NCBI RefSeq assembly: GCF_009909195.1
Contig: NZ_JAAAMU010000016.1
Coordinates: 1-64,000 of the forward strand
Direction: 5' to 3'
DNA from: Paenibacillus sacheonensis
GTDB taxonomy: Bacteria > Bacillota > Bacilli > Paenibacillales > Paenibacillaceae
Length of the DNA stretch: 64,000 bases
The translations under genes and the position numbers were made by a program. Position 1 is the first letter of the stretch. Each line of letters starts with the position of its first letter. This document shows, in pieces, positions 35,607-43,208 of this stretch. The notes under the pieces were generated by a model. That model was not told the origin of the DNA. It did no database searches and was given only the letters and a program-made list of their open reading frames with translations.

Positions 35607-38297
35607 TTCGCGCAATCGCCGTAAACCCTCGCGGCCGCGGAACGCATCGTGCCGCCGGGGTTTCGGGTTCCTGAACCAGCACGTTCCGGCCGGCGAGCTG
35701 CCGGCCGGAACGATTTAAGGGGAAATGGGGAGATACCGGACATGTCCGTTTCTAAAGTACCGGGCAAGCTTGCGGCGGGGCTCGCATTCGCCCTGCTGTT
35801 CACGTTGTTTTACGCGAATCGGCCGGCTTCGGCCTACGATCTGACGAACAACATGACGCCTTTCTGGTCGTCGACGACGATGTACAACGAATCGGTGACG
35901 ATGGTGTCGACGAACGGCGGATTGCCGGAAGCGCAGCTGCTGTTCACGCCGACGTCGATCATCTCCGTGCGCGACAGCGCGCTCGGCGTCACCTACCAGC
36001 AAGGCACGGATTGGACCTACGACAGCAGCACCAACAAGATCAAGCTGACGAGCACTACCAGCGCGGTCTACCTGACGAACGGCGACATGTACCCCGTCGG
36101 CGGAGCCGACACGCAGCCCAAAGTCGGCGGGGGTTATGTCATCTTTCACGAAGGCATATGGTTTCACGAGCATCAGTTGGCGGTCACGTACACGCATAAC
36201 GCGAACGTCTGGAACGGCCCGGTGCCGACCTACGACGCCTCCAAGCTGCCGAACACGCTCGGCAAGCTGCAGAACGGCAATCCCGTGAAGATCGCGCTCT
36301 TCGGCGACAGCATCTCCGCCGGCGCCAACGCGAGCAACTACTACGCGCCGAATCTGCCGAGCTTCGGTCAGCTTGTCGCAGACAGCCTGGCGGCCCGTTA
36401 TTCGTCCGCCATCACGTACGTCAATCCGTCCGTCGGCGGCACGGATTCCGGCTGGGGCGCGGGCAACATTCACAATTTGGTCAGCACCGGCAATCCCGAT
36501 CTGGTCATCCTCGGATTCGGCATGAACGACGGTTCGGGCTATGTCTCCGGTGCGTCTTACAAGTCCCACATACAGTCGATGATCAACGACGTCAAAGCGT
36601 CGAACCCGAATGCCGAGTTCATTCTCCTTGCGCCGATGCTGGCGAACCCGGAGACGTATTTCGCCGGCAACCAGAGCGCGTATCTGGCGGAGCTTCAATC
36701 GCTGTCGGGCACGGGCATCGTTACGGTCAATATGACCGGCGTTCACCAAGAGCTGCTGAATCATAAGAAATACGCCGACATGACGGGCAATAACGTCAAT
36801 CATCCCAACGACTTCCTGATCCGCTGGTACGCGCAGATGATCGCCGGCACGCTTATTCCGGGTTCGACGACGGGCAGTCCGCCGGCGGCACCGGGCAGTC
36901 TGACGGCGACGGCGGGCAGCGGGCAGGTCGCGCTGAGCTGGAGCGCATCAAGCGGCGCTTCGAGCTATACGATCAAGCGCGGAACCTCATCCGGCAGCTA
37001 TGGCACGACGGTCGCTTCGGGCGTGACGTCCACGAGCTACGCGGACACGACGGTGAGCAACGGCACGACGTATTACTACGTCGTTCAGGCGGCGAACGGA
37101 TACGGTACGAGCGGCAATTCCAGCCAAGCTTCGGCAACGCCGGCGTCCAGCGGCGGCGGCTCGTATGCCGCGCAGTGGAATTTCGACGGAAGCAGCTTGG
37201 AGGGCTGGAACCTGGCAAACGACGTGAGCGGGTCCGCTACGGGCGGCGCGCTTCACGTTAATTTAACCGGAGGCGATCCCTACATCCTGTCGCCCGATAA
37301 TCTCGGCATCAACGCTTCCGCCAACGGGCATGTGTACGTGCGGCTGAAGAACAATACGGGTTCCACGAACCTGCAGATTTACTTCTCGACCGCTGCCGAC
37401 GGGGGCTTCTCCGAGAGCAAGGCGAAGGTGACGCCGATCTCGGCGAACAGCGGTTACGCCGATTACGACATCGACATGAGCGCGGTGTCCGGCTGGTCCG
37501 GGACGCTTAAGCAGATCCGCATGGATTTCTTCGACAGCTCGAACAGCGTCGACGTCGATTCCGTCAAAATCGGCGGCGCCGGCAGCAGCGGACCCGAGGC
37601 GCCCGGCGCGCCGACGGGATTGAGCGCAACGGGCGGCAACGGCCAAGTGGCGCTGAGCTGGAACGCGGCGAGCGGCGCGACGAGCTATACGGTCAAGCGC
37701 GGCACGTCGAGCGGCACCTACGGCACGACGGTCGCGACGGGCGTGACGTCCACGAGCTACACGGATACGACGGCGAGCAACGGCACGACCTATTATTACG
37801 CCGTGACGGCTTCGAACAGCGCCGGCACGAGCGGCAATTCGGCGCAGGCGTCGGCTACCCCCTCGGGCGGAGGCGCGTACGCGGCGCAGTGGGAGTTCAA
37901 CGGCGACGGCAATTACGAGGGCTGGAGCCTGGCTAACGAGCTGACGGGCTCCGTGTCCGGCGGTTCGCTGCATCTGACCTCCAGCGGCTACGATCCGTAC
38001 GTGGTCGGGCCGGATAATCTCGGCTTGTCGGCGAGCGCCAACCCGACGATTACGATCAAAGTCAAGAACAACACAGCCAACACGGCGGGACCGCGGATCT
38101 ATTTTACGACCGCGGGAGATCCGAACTGGAGCGAAGGCAAACACGGCGAGTTCACGCTCGTCGCGAACAGCGATTACACGATCTATACGATTAATATGGG
38201 CGCGGTCAGCGGCTGGAGCGGCACGATCAAGCAAATCCGCCTCGATCCGATCGCGAACACCGGAACGGTCGACGTGGATTACATCCGAGTCGGCAGT
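34195..38297 (+). repeat. Four copies of an FN3 plus beta-sandwich module shared by two adjacent secreted proteins
   Basis: FN3 copies lie at about 34195-34460, 34906-35170, 36880-37145 and 37600-37862. Each has the same core (YTVKRGTSSG, YGTTVA, GVTSTSYTDTTVSNGTTYYY). Each is followed by a module beginning WNFD or WEFN and ending in DVDYIKVG or similar (about 34477-34905, 35188-35603, 37163-37580, 37875-38297). The DNA is nearly identical over long parts of the FN3 copies, so the region can recombine and shuffle. Confidence 0.85.
35682..35712 (+). terminator. Hairpin between the two secreted-protein genes
   Basis: CGTTCCGGCCGGC, loop GAGCT, GCCGGCCGGAACG make a perfect 13-bp stem followed by ATTTAA. 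The U-run is short. Confidence 0.55.
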
Positions 38298-38300
38298 TAG
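35742..38300 (+). CDS. Secreted SGNH-hydrolase (esterase) with two FN3 plus beta-sandwich modules
   Basis: An 852-residue exported protein. A signal peptide (about 1-31) ends NRPASA. Residues about 180-380 form an SGNH hydrolase: block I FGDSISAGAN with the Ser nucleophile, the Gly and Asn blocks (VGGTDSGWG; GFGMNDGSG), and the C-terminal His in NNVNHPNDFLIRWYAQ (the usual D-x-x-H Asp appears as Asn, as in several such esterases). An N-terminal beta domain (32-160) precedes it. The C-terminal modules match those of the upstream beta-helix protein, so both probably bind the same polysaccharide. Deacetylation of a plant or biofilm polysaccharide is the likely role. A GGGGAG site lies about 11 nt upstream. 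Confidence 0.85.
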   Translation: MSVSKVPGKLAAGLAFALLFTLFYANRPASAYDLTNNMTPFWSSTTMYNESVTMVSTNGGLPEAQLLFTPTSIISVRDSALGVTYQQGTDWTYDSSTNKIKLTSTTSAVYLTNGDMYPVGGADTQPKVGGGYVIFHEGIWFHEHQLAVTYTHNANVWNGPVPTYDASKLPNTLGKLQNGNPVKIALFGDSISAGANASNYYAPNLPSFGQLVADSLAARYSSAITYVNPSVGGTDSGWGAGNIHNLVSTGNPDLVILGFGMNDGSGYVSGASYKSHIQSMINDVKASNPNAEFILLAPMLANPETYFAGNQSAYLAELQSLSGTGIVTVNMTGVHQELLNHKKYADMTGNNVNHPNDFLIRWYAQMIAGTLIPGSTTGSPPAAPGSLTATAGSGQVALSWSASSGASSYTIKRGTSSGSYGTTVASGVTSTSYADTTVSNGTTYYYVVQAANGYGTSGNSSQASATPASSGGGSYAAQWNFDGSSLEGWNLANDVSGSATGGALHVNLTGGDPYILSPDNLGINASANGHVYVRLKNNTGSTNLQIYFSTAADGGFSESKAKVTPISANSGYADYDIDMSAVSGWSGTLKQIRMDFFDSSNSVDVDSVKIGGAGSSGPEAPGAPTGLSATGGNGQVALSWNAASGATSYTVKRGTSSGTYGTTVATGVTSTSYTDTTASNGTTYYYAVTASNSAGTSGNSAQASATPSGGGAYAAQWEFNGDGNYEGWSLANELTGSVSGGSLHLTSSGYDPYVVGPDNLGLSASANPTITIKVKNNTANTAGPRIYFTTAGDPNWSEGKHGEFTLVANSDYTIYTINMGAVSGWSGTIKQIRLDPIANTGTVDVDYIRVGS

Positions 38301-38316
38301 GCCAGGCGGCCATGAC

Positions 38317-38345
38317 GCCCGGCCGGCCCGCTGGGCCGGCCGGGC
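38317..38345 (+). terminator. GC-rich hairpin after the SGNH gene
   Basis: GCCCGGCCGGCCC, loop GCT, GGGCCGGCCGGGC form a 13-bp stem 16 nt past the stop codon. There is no T-run, so it may act mainly as a transcript-end or processing structure. Confidence 0.5.
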
Positions 38346-38400
38346 GCATGCCCGCAAGGCATAGAACGACAGCCAGACCAAGGAGGAGAGGGAGAGACAG

Positions 38401-40134
38401 ATGGAAACGATGCAGGAACTCGGCAGTCAGAAGGTGCGCAAGATCAGCTTTGAGGGCGATGCGCTCCGCATGTCCATGGATTGGACCGTGGAGGATCTGG
38501 AGAAGGTACAGGTGCTCGTGGAGAGCACGGACGGGGCCAGCCACCCCAGCTCCTATCATTTGGGCGAATTGGTGAGCGAGATGGAGAAGGGCGTCTTCCA
38601 AATGGGAGGCAAGCCGGCCATCTATACGACAACGGACATTTGCGACGGAGTGGCGCAGGCGCATGACGGCATGCGATACTCGCTTCCGTCGAGAGATATG
38701 ATTACGAACATGGTCGAAATTCACGCGTTGGCGACGCCTTTCGATGCCATGGTTCTCGCTTCCGCGGGCGACAAGGCCGTGCCGGCGCATCTCATGGCGA
38801 TCGCGCGGCTTAATATTCCCGCGATCCATGTGCCTGGCGGGGCAATGGGCGCCGGGCCGTGCATGCGTTCGAACGAAGAGCTGTGGCATATGAGCGTGCA
38901 AGTCGACGAGAACAAGATGACGAAAGAAGAATTTCTGGCTTTCCAGCGTGCCTGCTGCCCGACCTGCGGCGCCTGCCAGTACATGGGCACGGCGGCGACG
39001 ATGCAGGTCATGGCCGAAGCGCTGGGCCTCGCCATGCCTTGGTCGGCGCTCATCCCGGCGACGAACGCCGAGATCAAGCGCGCCGCGCGGCTGGCGGGCC
39101 AACAGGTCATGCGTCTCGTGCGGGAAGGGATCACGCCATCGCGGATTCTGACGCGGAAAGCGTTCGAGAACGCGATCATGATCCACTCGGCGATCGGCGG
39201 CTCCCTGAATGCCGTCATGCACTTGATCGCCGTCGCGCGGGAGGCGGGCATCGAGCTGACCGCCGAGACGTTCGACGAGATCCACCGGCGCGTGCCGGTG
39301 CTCGTCGACACGAAGACGGCGGGCAAATATCCGACGGAGCTGTTCTGGTACGCCGGCGGCGTGCCGCAGGTCATGCTGGAGCTGAAGGAGATGCTCCATC
39401 TGGACGCGCTCACGGTCTCCGGCAAGACGGTCGGCGAGAACTTGGAGGATTACGCGAAGAACGAGATGCCCCGGTTCGCCGAGATGTTCCTCGCCAACTA
39501 CAAGCTGAACCGCCGCGACGTCATCTACTCGATCCGGAAACCGCTCAAGGAAGAAGGCTCGCTGGCGGTGCTGAAGGGCAGCCTGGCGCCGAGCGGGGCG
39601 ACGATCAAGAAGTCGGCCGTGGATGCGGCGATGCAGGTGCATCAGGGTCCGGCCAAGGTGTTCGACACGGAGCGGGGCGCGGTCGACGCGCTGCTCGCCA
39701 AGGCGATCGAGCCGGGCGACGTCGTCATCATCCGCTACCAGGGACCGAAGGCGATCGGGATGCCGGAGATGTTCTTCATGTCGGAGCTGATCGCCTCCGA
39801 TCCCGTGCTGTCCCGCACGACGTCGCTCGTTACGGACGGCCGCTTCTCCGGCGCCACCCGGGGGCCGTGCGTCGGTTATCTCGGACCGGAGGCGCTGGAC
39901 GGAGGACCGATCGCGTTCGTGCGGGACGGCGATCTCGTGCGGATCGATATTCCGGGCCGCGCGATCGATATCGTCGGCACCGAGCGGGAGGAGCGGCCGG
40001 CTGCGGAGATCGAGGCGATTCTCGCGAAGCGCCGGTCCGAGTGGACGAAGCCGGTCATCGCGAACAAAGGCGTGCTCGGGCAATACACGCGTCTCGCGCG
40101 GCCGGCGCTGGAAGGCGGTTCGAGCTCGAACTGA
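38401..40134 (+). CDS. IlvD/Edd-family dehydratase, probably acting on a sugar acid
   Basis: A 577-residue member of the dihydroxy-acid/aldonic-acid dehydratase family. The active-site blocks are CDGVAQAHDGMRYSLPSRD (Cys81), GAMGAGPCM (Cys154), ACCPTCGACQYMGTAATM (Cys185, 186, 189, 192) and DGRFSGATRGPCVGYLGPEA with the catalytic Ser. The N-terminal Fe-S cysteine of standard members (in P-C-N-x-H) is replaced here by HPSSYH (Ser50, Ser51), while Cys81 replaces the usual Ser of SDG. This is a distinct subgroup rather than IlvD. A long purine-rich site (AGGAGGAGAGGGAGAG) precedes the ATG. Probable product is a 2-keto-3-deoxy sugar acid. Confidence 0.87.
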   Translation: METMQELGSQKVRKISFEGDALRMSMDWTVEDLEKVQVLVESTDGASHPSSYHLGELVSEMEKGVFQMGGKPAIYTTTDICDGVAQAHDGMRYSLPSRDMITNMVEIHALATPFDAMVLASAGDKAVPAHLMAIARLNIPAIHVPGGAMGAGPCMRSNEELWHMSVQVDENKMTKEEFLAFQRACCPTCGACQYMGTAATMQVMAEALGLAMPWSALIPATNAEIKRAARLAGQQVMRLVREGITPSRILTRKAFENAIMIHSAIGGSLNAVMHLIAVAREAGIELTAETFDEIHRRVPVLVDTKTAGKYPTELFWYAGGVPQVMLELKEMLHLDALTVSGKTVGENLEDYAKNEMPRFAEMFLANYKLNRRDVIYSIRKPLKEEGSLAVLKGSLAPSGATIKKSAVDAAMQVHQGPAKVFDTERGAVDALLAKAIEPGDVVIIRYQGPKAIGMPEMFFMSELIASDPVLSRTTSLVTDGRFSGATRGPCVGYLGPEALDGGPIAFVRDGDLVRIDIPGRAIDIVGTEREERPAAEIEAILAKRRSEWTKPVIANKGVLGQYTRLARPALEGGSSSN

Positions 40135-40356
40135 GGCGGGGCCGGCGAGGGCGGTGCTTGAGCGCAGGTGGAGCCGAGATAGGGCGATTGGCAGGCTTAG
40201 TTCGTATTTTAGGGCCTTAATTCATGTGATGAATTGTGGATGTTAAGTAATCTGCGCGGTGCGATTCGTAAGATCCGACAGCCCATTTATGGCCATGTCG
40301 ATATGTATGATCAATCATTGCAGACAATGGTGAAGCAAACGAATGGAGGTTAAACG
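40135..40356. other. 222-nt intergenic region with a palindrome
   Basis: No gene was found. It holds the perfect 7-3-7 palindrome AATTCATGTGATGAATT at 40219-40235, likely an operator for the aminotransferase gene, and a TATGAT-like box at 40306-40311. The -35 region is unclear. Confidence 0.55.
40219..40235. promoter_or_regulatory. Palindromic operator-like site
   Basis: AATTCAT-GTG-ATGAATT is a perfect inverted repeat about 120 nt before the HemL-like gene. The binding protein is unknown. Confidence 0.45.
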
Positions 40357-41670
40357 ATGACAAGTTATTCCGAATCGCAACGCCTGCTCGCGGAGGCGAG
40401 CAGCTGCTTGGCCGGCGGAGTCGCGAGCTCGCTGCGCGCGGCGATGAAGCCGGTGCCGCTCTATGCGGCGAGTGCCTCGGGGTCGCGCATCCGCGACGTG
40501 GACGGCAATGAATACATCGATTATTTGCTCGCGTACGGACCATCCGTGCTTGGCCACGCGCATCCCGGCTTGATCGAGCGCATCCATCGGGCCATGCAGC
40601 ACGGCATCACGTTCGGTTTGCAGCATGAAGGCGAGCTTGCGCTGGCGAAACGGCTGACGGAGATTCTCCCCTGCGCCGACCAGGTCGCGTTCAGCGGCTC
40701 CGGCACCGAAGCCGTCATGCTGGCGCTGCGCCTCGCGCGCGCGTATACCGGCAAGCGCCGAATCGTCCGGTTTCACGGCCATTACCACGGATGGTCGGAT
40801 GGCATTTTTACGTCGTTCCCGAGCGCGGACATGAGAGTATCCGGTGCCGTTGGGGGAGCCGCAGACACGATCCTCCCAGGGACAGCGGGACAAAGCGAGA
40901 GCAGTCTCGAGGATATTATCCTGCTCCCGTGGAACGACGAGCAGGCGATCGAAAGCCTGCTGCGGGATTCCCACGCGGACATCGCCGCCGTCATCACGGA
41001 GCCGGTCATGTGCAATTCCGGCTGCATCGCGCCGAAGCCGGGGTATCTCGAGAAGCTGCGCGAGCTGACGGCGGAACTCGGCGTCGTGTTGATCTTCGAC
41101 GAAGTCATCACGGGGTTCCGGCTCGCCTTGGGCGGCGCGCAGCAGCGCTTCGGCATCACGCCGGACCTGATGACGATGGGCAAAGCGCTCGGCGGCGGCA
41201 TCGCCCTCAGCGCCGTCGGCGGCAAGCGGGATATCATGAAGCTGATCGAGGACGGCACCGTCAGCCATCTCGGCACGTTGAACGGCAGCGGCGTCGCCAT
41301 GGCGGCGGGACTCGCGACGATCGACGAGCTCGAGCGGAATGACGGGGAGGCGCTCGCGCGCATGGAGCGGCTCGCCGACTCGCTGACGGGCGGACTCCGC
41401 ACGCTGCTGGAGCAGCACGGGATACAGGGCGTCGTGAACGGCATCGGCCCCGTGTTTCATTTCATGTTCGTTCCGCTGGCGGAGGTGACCGACTTCGACG
41501 CCTTCTCCAAACGGGACTCGGCGCGTTATGCCACGTTCGCGGAGCTGATGCTGCAGGAAGGCGTGCTCGTGCGGCCGAGCGGACTCTGGTACGTGTCTGC
41601 GGCGCATACGGAGCAGGATATCGCGGCCACATTGGCTGCGGCTGACCGCGTGCTCGCGAGGCTGGCCTAG
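40357..41670 (+). CDS. HemL-like class III aminotransferase (glutamate-1-semialdehyde aminomutase family)
   Basis: A 437-residue PLP enzyme. GGVASSLRAAM, RDVDGNEYIDYLLAYGPSVLGHAHP and SGTEAVMLALRLARAYTG give the N-terminal half; VLIFDEVITGFRLALGGAQQ contains the PLP-ring Asp, and MTMGKALGGG holds the PLP Lys (Lys276). It resembles GsaM, but its place in a sugar locus far from heme genes suggests transamination of a keto-sugar or keto-acid. TGGAGG lies 8 nt before the ATG. The downstream Gfo/Idh, MlrC and AAC(3)-like genes fit amino-compound chemistry (inference). Confidence 0.9.
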   Translation: MTSYSESQRLLAEASSCLAGGVASSLRAAMKPVPLYAASASGSRIRDVDGNEYIDYLLAYGPSVLGHAHPGLIERIHRAMQHGITFGLQHEGELALAKRLTEILPCADQVAFSGSGTEAVMLALRLARAYTGKRRIVRFHGHYHGWSDGIFTSFPSADMRVSGAVGGAADTILPGTAGQSESSLEDIILLPWNDEQAIESLLRDSHADIAAVITEPVMCNSGCIAPKPGYLEKLRELTAELGVVLIFDEVITGFRLALGGAQQRFGITPDLMTMGKALGGGIALSAVGGKRDIMKLIEDGTVSHLGTLNGSGVAMAAGLATIDELERNDGEALARMERLADSLTGGLRTLLEQHGIQGVVNGIGPVFHFMFVPLAEVTDFDAFSKRDSARYATFAELMLQEGVLVRPSGLWYVSAAHTEQDIAATLAAADRVLARLA

Positions 41671-42130
41671 CGGCTATACCGCAGGCTGTGTAGAGGGAAG
41701 CTGCCAAACAGCACAAATCTCACTCAAAATGGCAGGCCGGAGCGTGAAAAGCTGCAGATTAGCATAAATTCGCTGCGATTTCGCCGCCGGGCGCTCGAAA
41801 AGCTGCCAACCAGCACAAATTTCGCTCAAAATGGCAAGCCGGTGCATGAAAAGCTGCAGATCAGCATAAATTCGCAGCGATCTCGCCGCCGGGGGCCCGA
41901 AAAGCTGCCAACCAGCACAAAATTCGCTCAAAATGGCAAGCCGGCGCGTGAAAAGCTGCAAATCAGCATAAATTCGCTGCGATTTCGCGCCGGGAGCCCG
42001 AAAAGCTGCAAATCAGCACAATTACACCGCATGCTGGCCCGAGCCGGCGGTTAAGACGCCAACGGTTCATTCCTTTCCACAACGAACTTTATTGATTAAC
42101 CATCTTAAATGGAATGCGAGGTTATATACA
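41671..42130. other. 460-nt gene-free stretch holding a tandem array
   Basis: It contains the 51-bp repeat array (41699-42025) and, after it, an AT-rich leader (TTTATTGATTAACCATCTTAAATGG) before the Gfo/Idh gene. The reverse strand is open for 95 codons across the array only because 51 is divisible by three. Confidence 0.75.
41699..42025. repeat. 51-bp tandem repeat, seven copies, alternating two unit types
   Basis: AGCTGC recurs at 41699, 41750, 41801, 41852, 41903, 41954 and 42004 (steps 51, 51, 51, 51, 51, 50). Units 1, 3, 5 read GCTGCCAAC-AGCACAAAT..TCAAAATGGCA; units 2, 4, 6 read GCTGCAGAT-AGCATAAATTCG..GCGATTTCGCC; the last is partial. The higher-order period is 102 bp. It is neither a CRISPR (no unique spacers) nor a recognised IS. 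Confidence 0.85.
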
Positions 42131-43174
42131 ATGAACAACATTATTCGCGGAGCGGTGATCGGCTACGGCGGCACGCTGAACATGGGCAAGAGCCATGCGT
42201 TTCATATGCGCGACAACGGAATTCAGTTCGTGGCGGCGTGCGACATCGATCCGGTACGCTCGGCGCTGGCTAAGGAAGATTTTCCGCATATCGAGAGCTA
42301 TACGCGCGCGCAGGATATGCTGGCGAGGGAAGATATCGACCTCGTCTCGATCGTGACGCCGCATCACGTGCATGCGGACATCGCGCGCGAAGTGATCGCG
42401 GCCGGCAAGCACTGCGTCATCGAGAAACCGATGTGCATCCGCGCGGACGACGCGTTCGAGCTCGTCGAGCTGGCGAAGGCGAAGGGCGTCATGCTGTCCG
42501 TCTATCACAATCGCCGCTGGGACGGCTGGTATATGACGGTGCAGGACCTGATCGCGAAAGGCATCCTGGGGGACATCTACAACGTGCAGATGTTTTTCGG
42601 CGAGTACGGTCATCCCGGCTCGTGGTGGCGGGCGGACAAGACGATCTCGGGCGGCGTCTTCTACGATTGGGGCGCGCATTATATCGACTGGCTGCTCACG
42701 ATCGTGCCGGGGCCGATCCGTTCCGTTCGCGGCTTCATTCATAATCGCGTGTGGCACGATATTTCCAACGAGGACGAGATCGAGAGCCTCGTCGAATTCG
42801 AAAGCGGCGCCGTCGCGCACGTGCAAGTCTCCAACATCGCGAGAGCGCGCAGAGCCCCGGTCGTCATTCAGGGGACGAAAGGCTCCGTCGTCGTGAACGA
42901 CCTCTTCAAGAACGATGTGACGCTCTATACCGATGTCGAAGGCTTGAAAGTAGAATCGAAGATTTACACCAAGAGCGATCTTCCGCTCGCCTACTACGGC
43001 AACATTCGCGAGCATCTGCTGAACGGCGCTCCGCTCGCGGTGCGGCCCGAGGAAGCCGCGCGCAACATCGCGCTCATCGAGACGACGGAGCGTTCCGCGC
43101 TGAAGCGCGAGCCGCTGCCGCTTGCTTGCGACGCGAACATCGGCGTTCCGGCCGCGGGCGGAATGGCAGGCTGA
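42131..43174 (+). CDS. Gfo/Idh/MocA family oxidoreductase
   Basis: A 347-residue dehydrogenase with GAVIGYGGTLNMGKSHAF as nucleotide loop, IEKPMC (Lys99) and FYDWGAHYIDW (Asp179, His183) as catalytic residues. This combination is typical for inositol, scyllo-inosose and amino-sugar dehydrogenases. ATG 42131 is chosen because the earlier in-frame TTG lacks a site; the ribosome site (GCGAGG) is weak. It is first in a run that continues with 34-nt spacing to the M81 gene. Confidence 0.9.
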   Translation: MNNIIRGAVIGYGGTLNMGKSHAFHMRDNGIQFVAACDIDPVRSALAKEDFPHIESYTRAQDMLAREDIDLVSIVTPHHVHADIAREVIAAGKHCVIEKPMCIRADDAFELVELAKAKGVMLSVYHNRRWDGWYMTVQDLIAKGILGDIYNVQMFFGEYGHPGSWWRADKTISGGVFYDWGAHYIDWLLTIVPGPIRSVRGFIHNRVWHDISNEDEIESLVEFESGAVAHVQVSNIARARRAPVVIQGTKGSVVVNDLFKNDVTLYTDVEGLKVESKIYTKSDLPLAYYGNIREHLLNGAPLAVRPEEAARNIALIETTERSALKREPLPLACDANIGVPAAGGMAG

Positions 43175-43208
43175 GGACGGGCAAGCAGCAGACAAGGAGG
43201 GAATGCGC

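Noticed and set aside
32316-35615. 1099-codon open frame on the minus strand, opposite the beta-helix protein
   Set aside because: It mirrors a real gene in GC-rich DNA, is Arg/Ala-rich with no domain or start signal, and the plus strand has a signal peptide and FN3 modules.
38227-40083. 618-codon minus-strand frame opposite the IlvD-family gene
   Set aside because: Shadow frame; IlvD motifs are on the plus strand.
41674-41961. 95-codon minus-strand frame across the 51-bp array
   Set aside because: Open because the unit length is divisible by three; no ribosome site, no domain; treated as repeat DNA.
41699-42025. CRISPR array
   Set aside because: Repeats are contiguous 51-bp units without unique spacers, and there are no cas genes nearby.
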